A stretch of 64,000 nucleotides of DNA from Thozetella sp. PMI_491 (taxonomy: Eukaryota > Ascomycota > Sordariomycetes > Chaetosphaeriales > Chaetosphaeriaceae). The position numbers were made by a program, and so were the translations under genes. Shown piece by piece: positions 11,118 to 24,793 of this stretch (within the stretch, counting starts at the first letter, position 1; every line of letters starts with the position of its first letter). Below the pieces are notes generated by a model, which saw nothing but the letters and a program-made list of their open reading frames with translations, was not told the origin of the DNA and did not search any database. Location of the stretch: positions 62,001 through 126,000 of the forward strand of contig MU270030.1 of assembly GCA_021432635.1 (NCBI GenBank). The letters are read 5' to 3'.

Positions 11118-12992
11118 TTATACCAAGACGATTCGCCTTTTCCCTTCGGAAAAGAGTGGCACAATATCAATATAAACATGGAATAGGCCACATCTCTCGT
11201 AAATTTCTTCCACTCCTTGCGCGCTTGCCAGTAGCAATAACTCCCAAGCAGTACTTTCCAGCCTCTCTGTTGCTAATGTTATGATTAGATGTCTAGTTCC
11301 ATCTAGAGGTGTCGTAGTAGGGTCGTCGAGGTAAACAGTAAGATTTCCGATATCAACATGTGACTCGCCTGATCTCGGTAATATTGCAGGCTTAGCTCGC
11401 TTCCATTGTACCTCTCGGTAGTGGGCCATAAGCGTGAGACTAGCATGTACACACTGTCCTACCGGATTCGCCTCGTTTACTAGAACAAGCTCGTACGCCT
11501 CCATATCAACGACTGATTGGATACTGACTAGGTGACCGCAATCATGCTGAAGGACTGGCCCACCCACGGCTGCCCAGCTCCAGCTCGGAATGCTGGTCTG
11601 TCTTGAACCTCCACCGACTGTTGGCGCAAATCTGCGCTTCACCTCTCCCCGTCGTGGGTTGGACCAAAGTAAGCTTTCAGGCAAAGATTTCCAAAAGTGG
11701 CCAGCAATGTAGAAATCATCCAACCGGCTCGCCATCCGTGTGGCAATGGCAAAGAGCGTTACTAGCTTGTCCTTTTGTGGGTAAGTGAGCTCGCGTCTCA
11801 TATAATCCTCATGAATGCGGCACCAAAGATCATATAGGCTCTTCCTATCTGTAGCACCCGGCGGGATGCCCTTATCTAGAAAAGCAGAGGTCCAGGTTCT
11901 TGCTAGGTCGGTAGAGACTCAAACGAGACCTTTAGGGAGCGACTCGCTTGCGTACTGGAGCTGATTGCAGTCCCAGAAAAGTTCACCGGCGCCAAAGCTA
12001 ATCACACGAGACGCGAAGAGACGCTCTTGCATAGCCCATGCGCGACTTGTTAGAGACTGGTTGTATAGCGCTACTTCGTAGTAGTCTGCAGGTACGATGA
12101 CGCAACTGCGGTCTTGCCATTCGGTTTCGTATACTCGCATTCTCGCTAGAAAGGGACGACCGCTATTCCGCGGATGCCCTTTGAGGCAACTTTCTCCTGG
12201 GCTTGCAGCTTGTGTCATGGAGATGTTGACAGGACAGTTGGAGTAGACATGCTCCATCTTGGCTGACTCGGTGAGGCAGTCCTCGTCGCTACCTGGGCCA
12301 GCTTGAATAATACATAAGGAATCGATCCAGATGTAGCTGATTGAGAGACCCTTTACTAAGTCAATAGCTTCTTGAAAAGCGACAAGCAGGTCATGATATG
12401 ATATACCTGAGCGCAGGTTATTCTGGGTCCGTGCAGTGAGGCGAATAAAGTCCGGACTGGGACCCCAGCAACAGCTCAACGCTGCGTAAGGTCCGGACGG
12501 CGTTTCCTGATCGGTCATAATGAGCCGTACAGTAGTCTCCTCCAGACGTAGCAGCTGTGAAAGATATGACTCGGGCCGCATGTTCCATGGGCATGTATCA
12601 TGGGTATGTAGGCATTCGTGCATCCATTTCTGAGCTGCTCTGGTACCCGCGTAGAGTGGTACTCCGTACTTTCTATCTCCAATGTCGACAAATGTAGCTT
12701 CCCTGGAAACTAGAAACCCTTTCTCGAGATGTACGGGCTTATCTAAAGCAGGGTCGAGGGTGATATTTGGACTCGCGACGAAGTGGTTCTCTACGTAGCC
12801 CCGATATTGGTACGAGCCGACAGGACAGTTTTCAAGAGTACCTGCCTGCCTCAACGCCCATTTAAGCAGAGGCTTGCAGATAGAGCAATCACTCTTTGCA
12901 GCATTGACTAAAGAGTCGATATTGAGATGGTGGTGACTATACATGCCAAGACTGGGATTGCCCAGCATTGAGGTACACGTTGGACAGATCAT
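11118..12992 (-). CDS. HET-domain protein with an in-frame TGA, possibly inside a 54-nt intron
   Basis: The ATG at 12992 opens a frame with all HET-domain hallmarks: YAALSCCWG, YIWIDSLCI, and SRAWAMQERL with the following LFWDC segment. The frame meets a TGA at 11919-11921, yet the same frame continues open to 11118 with typical HET C-terminal content (LYDLWCRIHEDY, LTYPQKDKL, SIPSWSWAAVGG). Two readings exist. (a) A 54-nt intron 11929-11876 (weak donor GTCTCG, good acceptor CTTTTCTAG) is spliced in phase, giving about 606 residues. (b) The TGA is a nonsense mutation, for example CGA to TGA, truncating a 624-residue protein after 357. Family role: allorecognition and heterokaryon-incompatibility cell death. 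The two AGGTACC/CCTAGGTA boxes at 13074-13102 lie just upstream. Confidence 0.75.
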
Positions 12993-14039
12993 TGTGAACT
13001 TGTTGGTCCAACAGGTTTATGCTCCACATTGGTTTGTTAAGTGAAAGCTTCGTGAAGTGAAGGGCGAAGTTATAGGTACCTTAGCTCCAGGTAACCTAGG
13101 TATTGGGCGTAGTCTTACATTGGCTCCATAGAGGAATGGCGCCACCTGCACGACGATGTAAGGGATAACGAGGTAGGTAATTGAAGGAGTTTGCGGTAAG
13201 CGCGGCTGAAATAGATGGAGGCAGCCACGTCTTGCATCGCTGTCTGAGGCTAGCCTATCTCGGACAAGCTTTACAGCTCCCACCACACTACGAAGCTGTT
13301 AAATCGCCCTGGGCTTATCGGTATATCGCCGTAGACTAAACCGCATCCAGTATTCGACCCTCGCGTATTACGCCACCTCAGCCACAGCTGCCAGCTGGCA
13401 CTAATCTTAACACAAGCCACTAATCACTACTTCTATATACCAAGACTCTACTCTTTAGATAAAAGCTTAAAGGCATACTAATCATCCAGAAGTAGAAAAT
13501 ATGTGGTTAGACCTGATTTGGCGGAGTAGGATCCCCCCTCCTCCTCCCACCCCCATCAACGCAGTTTTGAGGGTTTACAAATGGCTCAACGATCCGTCTC
13601 GGTTCAATAATTAGCAGAATATGCGCCACTTAGAACCAGTTGGCCGCGACATTGACGCCAATACCGTTGCCGCTATACGACTTGACTTAAACTCATTGCG
13701 GCATATGTGTAAATTGGGTGATACATCTAGGCTCATTGACTTACTTACATTCTACTGCGACTTGCCTACACGATTTGTTAATGCATAGTCTGCGCAACTA
13801 AGCTACTTACGGAGGAGCAGCGCGTCTGATAATACAACAGAGGTTACATGGTAGTGGGCAAATGATTTCGGCAACATTGACCACAACAATGATCCAAACG
13901 ATCTAGAAATGAACTAGGGTGCAGCCCCTTGCGGCTTTATCGTGTTGGATGGCCTACCACGTTCCATACACAAAACATTCCACGAATGTTACCGTGATTC
14001 AGCTGGAGGAACCAGCTAAGCCCAGGAACCTGGTTACAA
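12993..14039. other. Intergenic region upstream of the HET gene
   Basis: No gene is supported. It contains the presumed HET promoter with AGGTACCTTA (13074-13083) and GGTAACCTAGGTA (13090-13102). A CT/CCT-rich run lies near 13530-13555. Confidence 0.45.
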
Positions 14040-14269
14040 CTAACATGATAATCCTGGACCAGATCTTCAACGGTTCTGAGGAGAAAATTCGTGTCCACTG
14101 CGACTACCCGCACTATTCACCAGAATGCGATCAAGTATTCTATAAAAGTGCCAAGGCCAATATAATTAGTCTTCCAGTCCACGTAGCCGGGGACGTTAAG
14201 CCACGGTCGTTTCTATGGTCCAGGATCCTGACCCTTAATTCAACCCTTCGAAAGAAGAAAGAAAATTGA
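14040..14269 (+). pseudogene. Remnant of a killer-toxin-like chitinase C-terminus
   Basis: In an open frame running from 13919 to 14269, the segment from about 14090 reads VHCDYPHYSPECDQVF, then a block with IISLPVHV. This resembles the conserved C-terminal segment of subgroup-C (LysM/killer-toxin-like) fungal GH18 chitinases, where a CDY...PPxC..VF block is followed by DTI.RLP.HVG. The rest of a chitinase (GH18 domain, LysM, chitin-binding) is not visible upstream, and the consensus glycines after HV are lost, so I read it as a decayed fragment. The assignment is from memory of the family and is tentative. Confidence 0.35.
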
Positions 14270-14694
14270 TTTCCTAAGATAGTCGTGGTACACGAGGTGG
14301 GAAACCGTCCCACGTTTCTCTGTTTGCTAAATTTCTTGACTAATGGGGTTACCTCGTCAAACTTGACTATCATTAGGAAGACCCCAGCTCGTTGGTGCGC
14401 TAAGAAAATGGCGCAGGAATCTAGTAGTACTTCATTATCAGGTTGCAACTGTTGTACTATAGAAGTAGCGCCAGAGATGCGACAATGTGGCTGGTATTGC
14501 ACAGGTGGTTCGGCGGGTCTTTGAGGCTTTGTGGCTAGGCAAATAGTCATATTTAATATCCTGGAAATATTTAAGAGGCCGTGCGTCTCTATACATTTAA
14601 TCTCAAAGCATATCTCCATTCCTTGGGCCCAGCTGTTTGCACCTTGCCTTAGCTAGTATGAGCAAAGCAGCACCACTCTAACAAGAGCAGAGCA

Positions 14695-16628
14695 TCACGG
14701 ATGCTCGATATGAGCCACATCCTCCTTCATCTCCAGTTCCTTTCTCTCCTCCATGGCGGGATCTATTAAGCCTGAGATGTCCGTTTTGTGAAACAACCTA
14801 GGCGGCACATTATTCGCAAACAGCCGATCAATGTCTTCTAGGTTGCGGCCGCGGCAGTCAGGGACGAAAAAGTAGGCAAATACAAAAGATAGCAGAACCA
14901 TAGAACCGAATATAAACCCAACCTTGCTTTGCAGATTGGCGTAGGGCGCGTTTAGTAAGTATGGAAGCGTAAATGTGACTAAGATCTGCAGAGAAACAGC
15001 GAGAATCTGAGCGGACCGGATGGTATGGTCGCGGTGGGCCGTACTGGAAATTTCAGAGTTTAGAGTCTGAGTGACCGCAGCCCATCCGCCGTTATATCCC
15101 AAATCTGTGATGATTATGCAAGCGCAAATACCGGCCCGGACGCTTGAGCTAGGATTGGGGATTGTTCCAAGCGCGCCCATGGTGATCATGCCTAGCATTT
15201 GGAAGGTAGCACCTATGAATAGAATTTTTCTAATCTTGATTAGCGGTTAAGTCGTAGCATGTTTAAAAAAGCAACAACTCACCGGCGCCCGATCTTGTCA
15301 GAGAAATAACTTGTTAAACAGTTTACTAAAATCCCGAGGCAAGAAGAGGTGACTCGGAAGTAAAACTGATTGAAACTTTGGAGACTCTTGACGAAAACAG
15401 CACCGTAGGTAGAACCGAATTGCTGACCAGTGCCTTGGAGAAAGAAGTTGCAGCCGAGTGTGATTAAAGTTCGTTTACGGCTCATGCCCTTCAGGAAGTT
15501 GAGTTCGAAAAATGGTTCAGGCTTCTGTTCAGCATGGATTCCAGCGAGCATGACCCTATACTCTTGCTCGATTTCTTCGTCGGTGAAGGCGCCTTCACGT
15601 AGCAGTTGCAAATTTCGACGGGCTTCTTCGTCACGATCTTGCGTAATCAACCATCGTGGAGACTATCAACTCGTCAAGATCCACTCTGCTAATAGGAACC
15701 TCGAGCTAAATGAGCAGATAAGGGGTTGGATAACTACCTCTGGAATGGACCATGTGCCGATAAAGACAACTGTCGGCACAGTAAAGTAAAGACCAAATGG
15801 AATCATCCACTGTGCATTAGAGTCAAGGTATTGAGTTCCGCTAGCGATTGCATTTATCACCAGTCCGCCAATCTGTTTTATCAGTTATCACTATGTGTTC
15901 ATCCCCTATGGGGTTATGCCGACTTACTATTAGCGCAAGATGATACGTTCCAACGACCATCCCGCGCACTTTTCTGGGGGTGATTTCGGATTGGTAAACC
16001 GGCACGACCGAAATCTCCATGCCTACATATAGAAAGTTAAGGCATCGCCCGGCCATTATTTGATCTTTGTTCTTCGACGTGATGATGATAATGGCACACA
16101 TAATTGCCCATGCACTCATTGAGATCATGCAAATCCGCCGTCCGAAATGCTTGCTCACCATTGAGCCAGCGACGATACCTTGTCTGTCTGTTATTAACCC
16201 GGTCCGACTAAGAATAGCTACGGCCAAATACGCACCTACAGCGAATAAAACGAAGGGTAGACCGTTGAACAAAGCGAGCCATTCCGTAGGCAGAAAATAA
16301 GACTTGGTCTTGGGGTTGTATTCCCCGAATTGTCTTGCGAAATCTTTTCGGTATTCTGTTAGCTCAATGTGCTCGAGTATACCATCTTGTCGTTCCCACG
16401 CATCGTCCTAAACGAGTGATAAACTCACAGTCCATTGACTGGATGGTGGAAAACCCCTGTAAAGTGCATCGCATCAATAATCATTACATGATATACCACA
16501 TCGGTCGAAAATACCTGATTATCGAAGCCATAGTTGAAAGGAGACGATGCTACCAATAAGCAGGTCCAAAGCAGCCTCTTGTTAAAGCATTCTAAGGCCT
16601 CTCGGACAGATAAATGTTCTGGCCCCAT
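14695..16628 (-). CDS. MFS sugar transporter (sugar-porter family), seven exons
   Basis: Exons 16628-16515, 16456-16429, 16343-16232, 16183-15928, 15872-15738, 15662-15283 and 15229-14695 join in one frame to 519 residues, the usual sugar-porter length. Exon 2 is a 28-nt micro-exon that supplies GFSTIQSMD, a signature of the fungal disaccharide/quinate-type clade. Other motifs: SKHFGRR (loop 2-3), VPVYQSEITPRKVRG (after helix 4), PESPRWL (end of helix 6, made across the exon 5/6 junction) and DCRGRNLEDIDRLF (C-terminal tail). The cytosolic tail ends in a charged Glu/Lys stretch. Expected role: plasma-membrane proton-coupled sugar uptake; substrate not assignable. It is convergent with nothing; the neighbouring sulfatase is on the same strand downstream of its promoter. 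Confidence 0.9.
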
Positions 16629-17625
16629 AGTACCGACTAAATCAAACGGAAATTGTCTGAGGGACTCAGGCTGAAGGTAGCTGCTGTTTCCAAAACTAAA
16701 GACCGGTGGAGGGAATACGACTCAAGCAGCATTCAGGGCTTGTTGGCAGATAATTATAGGTCCAGGTCCAAGCGGATGCCAAGACCGTCCCGTCTTGATC
16801 TACAAAGGACCGGGAGACCTCCCCATGGGGTTCTCCACTTCCTCAGCAACCATGATTAATTGGAATGGCTGAAAGATGGATTCCCCCACAAGTGCTCGTC
16901 GCGCCGTTCTTGCCAGGGAACTAGGCCGGGGAACTACCCGCCCTTCGACTAGTTTTCAGCTTCCCCGCAGTACCTGGTTGGCCCTTGCCTTTTCGTCTCT
17001 CTGGACTAACCTCAATCCCGGATCATCGCAGCGCGGTAGTCGGACTCGGCCATAAACTCGGTAGTCGGTCCGCTAGTCGGTCCGCTAGTCGGCCATGGGA
17101 CTCGGTACTCGGAGTCCTTGAAGCGAGCTGTCCAGTTTCTTATTGCAGAGATAATTCACCGCAGCCACTAGAGAATCAAGCTTGCAGGTTTGGAGTTCAC
17201 AGCCTGGATGATCAGCAGAAACGGCGGAACATGCAACGCTACATTGTAGCTGATCTTAGGGTCTTCACGTATTATTTGCAAGTGAGTGAGCGTGTATTCC
17301 CAATTCAGCTAGCAGATAGTTATTTGAGAGCAAAAGTAGTGCCATGTAGGTGATATCATTAGGTTTCTTCTGTCCTCCGCCGCAATATCTGGGTGGTTTT
17401 ATAGCAGGTAATTGGATTCCCCCGAAGCTCTAGAAGGGGGCCTGAGGCGAGATTTCTCTCTAGGTCCAGCCAGCTAAGTAGAAAACCCAATTGTTAGGAT
17501 ACTCTGCCAGGCTTAAATGCTCATGGGAGATTGTAGGGAAATCAAGATAGCAAATTTCCTTGTCAATTCCGCGTTCTCAGCTTTCTTGGCTTAGACGGTG
17601 TCGTCTACATCCTATTGGATCAGCC
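16629..17625. other. Intergenic region, sugar-transporter promoter side
   Basis: No gene is supported. It holds the sugar-transporter promoter and the 3' flank of the sulfatase gene. A short tandem repeat lies at 17062-17094. Confidence 0.5.
17062..17094. repeat. 12-bp tandem repeat (about 2.7 copies)
   Basis: The unit CGCTAGTCGGTC is repeated head-to-tail in the intergenic region, with partial copies at both ends. It lies inside a short open frame whose reading I regard as chance. Confidence 0.75.
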
Positions 17626-20289
<2,664 letters not shown>

Positions 20290-22657
20290 ATGGCTATGCG
20301 ATTAATATGCATAGTATCCAGTCTATGCTTTACCAATGCCACGTTTGCAGCAGTGGGGGGGCTGTAACACCGCACGGCCCAATATTATTCTTATAATGAG
20401 TGACAATCAAGACCGACTTATGAACTCCTGCGATTACATAATTACATACAGGCTTTTCAGTGCGAGCTAGTCGCTAAAGGGACTACATTCAATAACCGAT
20501 GAGGGGTCAAAACGCTCATAATACGAGCATTACACACGTCTAAGCTCCTGGGTTAGACCTATGTTATATATTGTGTTAAATTGTATAACCTAAAGTCACT
20601 AATTGCCCAATAGGGGAAACTATGACAAGGGGCTGACATTCGGCGAGGACCTGAATTACCTCCCTCACGGGATTACCGAGGCAGGCTACCGGGCCGAATG
20701 CTACATTTCTAACTTTGGTTATTTCTCAGAAATTGCTCACCTGTGTTTCACTATGTTAGAAAGTTTCTCGATAGATAGAACCCGGCAAACTACCTTCACG
20801 CACCCAAAGGATGGGACTATGCTGATAGTCCAGGAAACAAGCAGACATCGCGAGAGCGTTATTTTCCTGCGGAGCTCGCGACCCTACGGGGCTTACAGGC
20901 ATATGTCTGACCTACGGTTAGACCAATCGAGCCAGCCAGCCAGCCAGCTAGTATAGTAAAGGAGGAAGGAGGAGGAAAAACGAGCCACGAGGGGGGAGAG
21001 AAAAAGGCTCCTATAGCGAGATTAGCCAGCTAAAAGCTAGATCCATTATTTAGTAGAGAAAAAAGATCGTGAGCTAATTCAAGAACAGTGTACTGTACGT
21101 AGTGTTGTACCCTGTATAAGCCAGGGCCGATTTTTTAAGCCAATACACCTTGGCTACAGCGCAGGGAAGCCTTTAAGCCAATTACAGGGTTAGAGCCACT
21201 TTTTAATGGAGTAAAATGCTCGTGAGGCAATCTACGAAGAGAGCGTGGCGTTTTCAAGCACCTTAATATGGCCTTCAGCCAGATGATATGCCTTGATACT
21301 CGGATTTTGAAAGAGATTTGCTAATTTGAACCAGCTGGAACCTTATATAGGTGACTGCAACAACTATGTTTGGTCATTAAACGGCTCTAGACCCGTTGTT
21401 TATGGGGGATATCATCGACGGATACAATCAGTCAAGGCATATGTGTTTCCTCCTCTATGTGCTAGCTGACTGAGAAACTCGCCACTAATAGTCTTGGTCG
21501 ACCAAACCACCTGACAAGCCCTAATCAGACGTCGCCTTTTTATCTCATGATTACTCCTTATGCTCCGCGTCTATCGGGGTCCAACCCGCCGGTTCCTCGG
21601 AATCGATAAAATCGGACATATCTAGATGTTACCGTTTCTCGTCACGAGAATTTGAACCCGCCAGAGGCTGTCCAGGCTCAGAAAAGTGTTTTCTTTACGG
21701 AATTGTCGGTGCTGAATAGTACACAGCAGGATCATTATTACTTCCATCACCATCGCCGCCTCCAAGCGTCAATTGGAGTAGTGGAGATCACTGAGGACAT
21801 AGTGCAGGTGCCCAAGGACAGGAGGGAGATAGACAATACCTTCAGTGAGAAGACCCTTTGTCCATAATATCTCTAGTAAGTGAACTGATATTTGGCAGTA
21901 ATATATACCATCGACAACGACTACCAGATTGGGACGTTCAGACTGTCAGCAGGGAAGGCCTTGCCGTATATCATGGACAGTAATTTACCAGTGATTGTGC
22001 GTGAGCTTGGTGTTCCAGTCGGCCTCACATCAAATATCGCAAGTGCACACCTAGATTTTGCGCCAACCTTCTTGGATATCATGGGCGTGCCCCAGGAGCA
22101 GTGGCCACCATTTCTAGACCGGCGGTCACTGCTTCCCGGTTGGCATGATCCCGTACCCGACATCTCGCTTCCTTACGGAAACGCGAAGGAGATCACGCAC
22201 ATCGAGTTTGGGGGCGACAAGGTCGTGGAAGCGCTTCATCATGTTGCCTACAACAATACGCACAAAATGCTCCGCATAGTCTCCGAGCATACTGCGTGGA
22301 TGTTCGTTAAGTGGTTCAAGAACGAATTGGAACTGTACAACACTACCGTAAATCCATGGGAGATTAACAACCTAGCCAAACGTAATATTCTCGTTTGAAA
22401 TTAAACGAGTGATCCACCGATTAAACGCCATCCTCATGGTGACGAAATCCCGAGAGCAAGGCAGCTGCCGGAACCCGTGGTCTGCCCTGCAACCGACCAA
22501 CGCGGAGACACCCGTGAGTAACCTGGTAACGGCATTAGACCCCAAATATGACAACTTCTTCGCAGGATTTCCTGAAACACAATTTAACGAATGTATCCTG
22601 TACCAAGATGAAGAAAATGAAGCTCCTTTCTACCCCCGTGGCGCGGAGAATGACTAG
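20290..22657 (+). pseudogene. Decayed secreted-type arylsulfatase
   Basis: Sulfatase pieces run in order on the plus strand through several frames. 20290: ATG and signal peptide, broken by a stop at 20365. About 20372: RPNIILIMSDNQD, the metal-binding N-terminus. About 20440: an 8-bp duplication (ATTACATA twice) shifts the frame before a segment reading ELVAKGTTFNN. About 20503: GQNAHNTSITHV follows directly, so the C-x-P-x-R formylglycine segment is missing. 20616 on: NYDKGLTFGEDLNYLPHGI. 21240-21867: SLNGSRPVVYGGYH, LMITPYAP, NPPEAVQAQK. 21895-22398: YTIDNDYQIGTFRLSAGKALPY through SSARLDFAPTFLDI-like blocks. 22409-22657: the C-terminal end. At least four stops or shifts disable it. It belongs to a different sulfatase clade from the intact neighbour. 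Clade assignment is from memory; the order of blocks is direct observation. Confidence 0.8.
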
Positions 22658-23035
22658 AAAAACTGAGGCGTTAATTCTTTCCGGGATGATACTCTCATCT
22701 ATTCAAGTTAGGAAAGTGGAATTGATAAATGGCTGAGCGACGGGTCTAAAGAATATGGGCATATGAGCGAACGTTCAATGGCTAGTCTGTCATTAGAATG
22801 CTCCCTATGCGCCACTTTTTTTTTGCTTTTCCTGAGTAGCGCAGAATTCACCTGATCCAGCTACGGAGCCAGTGGTGGATCCAGCTGTGTGCGTCTACTG
22901 ATAAGGCTTATCAGTAACCCAGTAATATAATGCACAGTGAAAGCGCACAGCTAAGTTATCTCATAGCGGCAATAGTATTATGCATATAAGGCTAAGTAGT
23001 AACGGGAAGCGGTATAACATAGTCCTAAAATTAGT

Positions 23036-23260
23036 AAGTTCAAACAGGTGGTCAATGTCGACAAGCTACTTCGCGACAAGTACAGCCCTACAGAGGAATA
23101 GATAAAAGAATTACATAGAGATATCCAGGATTTACTAGCCCTGGACGTCTCCGGCTTATACCTGTTTAACATACCTGTGCGCGATTTAGTCCCCGGTAAG
23201 CTCGCGTCAGGAGCCAAGGACTATTATCAGCACTGCAACATCGAGACAGTGCGACAGTGA
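23036..23260 (+). pseudogene. Unidentified gene fragment with one internal TAG
   Basis: A 75-codon frame reads KFKQVVNVDKLLRDKYSPTEE, then TAG, then IKELHRDIQDLLALDVSGLY and LVPGKLASGAKDYYQHC before a stop. Its amphipathic, protein-like composition contrasts with the surrounding AT-rich DNA, and the TAG sits where CAG (Gln) would fit, a transition expected of RIP. There is no start codon and no known domain. It is probably the 3' end of a lost gene. Confidence 0.35.
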
Positions 23261-23373
23261 CTAAGATAATCTCCATATGTAGTAAAAGTTTCATTCATAA
23301 CTCGCTTTTATAGTGGCCCCCAAGAACACCAGGGCGCATCTGTCCCATAGGGCTAGGAGGTGACTTCTGCATA

Positions 23374-24793
23374 TCATGCGGCTCGCCTACGCCTCCAACA
23401 TTCGTAGCTGAGGCCTATCAGCATTAGGACCACGACACCAACAGGGACAAAAAACCCTGCCACGGCCGGGCTCTTCCAGAAACCGGGCGGTTCCGTTGCA
23501 TATGGAAGGGCTGTACCCGTAGGGGTACCGGAAGTCTGTGTTATGTCGTCCGTAGCCGATCCCACTGTTGTCGCAGCTGAGGCAGTGAGGGTGGTTGACT
23601 CGGCCGTGTTGGACTTGACGACCGTCAACAGGGTTGACCCAATTATTGACTCTGTCGAAGAGACGCCCATCCCCGAAGCAACTGAGGCCTCGGAGGTTGC
23701 AGATGCAGTTGCAGGGTGCACAGAACCGCCTACCAGGGTTACCAGCCCCGCGTCTCCGCTAACACTCTGGATAACCACGTCCTGTGGGCCGGCTAGGTCG
23801 CCGCTGAGGAAGACGACAAGGACGGCAGCATAACTGAGCGATGTAAGAGTTAGTAGTTAAATATCCACGTCACAGGTTCGCCAAAATGGAGGCTTTCTTA
23901 CGCCGCTGCCATGAGAAATACGTCTTTCGGGCGGACCCTTTTCCATACGAGAAAGAGGATGAGGAGAATGACGAGGACTATGACCAGTGCCAGTCGTCTC
24001 AATCTATCAATCTCGCAATACAATCCAGTCATGCCGCCGATGAGGAACAAGACAGTGAAGAAAGAAGAAAGAAGCAGGTTCCATAACGACGGGATGCTCC
24101 GTCTTGAGGGTACCTGGGGTTCGGGCATCTTCGGCTTGGTCATGGAGTTGACGGCGATTCGGTCCCGGGGGAACCCATTTTCGCCCCTATTTCCGTTGTT
24201 GGTACTATCAGAGCGACTGGAAAACTGATTGTCTGGGTTGCCGGCCATCCATTCTGGATTACATATGTCCCGGTTTCGAATCAGGGCCTGGTCTGCAGTG
24301 GCGGATTAGAGCAGTCGGAACTGCAGAGTGGAGTATGCCTACAGTAGCTTTCTAGCCGGGCATCCAGCTCGCCCAACATCTTCATATCATTATTCGCTTC
24401 CACGGATCCGGGGTCGTCTGCATACATCCTCGCGAGCTTCCGCGCGACTTTCCGAGGCGAGGTGGGGCTTTGGGGCGACCGCGCACTGACGAGGGCCGAA
24501 TGCTTCTCCCCAAGTCTCTCCCATTTCTCTTCTAGCGCTGCAATCATCTCCTCCTTAAACATCATGTCGATCTCAAGCAGCCGGTCGAACGGACCTGGCT
24601 CGTAGCCAGTGAGGGACTTGGCCCACGATATCTGAGTCTTGGTCGTATCCTTCGATCCGACGGAAGCCCTGGTACCGCTGTTACTGGCGCTCCGTCCCGG
24701 CGTGGAGCCTTTGCGTGACATGGCGACTTCGCAGAAGAAACTATCGTGGCCTGGCGGAAGGTCTTCTTGGCTGTCGACTATAAATTGGTCCAT
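23374..24793 (-). CDS. DUF6594-type membrane protein
   Basis: Three exons, 24793-24343, 24292-23902 and 23833-23374, with introns of 50 and 68 nt, give 433 residues. The first half is soluble and charged, with the family-like segment PFDRLLEIDMMFKEE (about residue 70) and a helix LEEKWERLGEKH. Then come clustered membrane helices at about 219-241, 251-267 and 277-290; the third is created by the exon 2/3 junction (KDVFLMAAAYAAVLVVFLSG), matching the terminal helices of DUF6594 proteins. Unusually, a Ser/Thr-rich stretch of about 90 residues follows, then a fourth helix (FFVPVGVVVLMLIGL) and an Arg-rich cytosolic end. The alternative start at 24721 has the better ATG context. Function unknown; these proteins are common near HET loci. 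Confidence 0.75.

Noticed and set aside
15841-16272. Reading the sugar transporter through the 48-nt interval at 16184-16231 as coding
   Set aside because: It is in frame and stop-free, but inserts 16 residues into a conserved helix region; GT-AG borders and family length favour an intron.
23543-23833. 96-codon plus-strand frame opposite the DUF6594 gene
   Set aside because: Antisense shadow of the Ser/Thr-rich exon 3.
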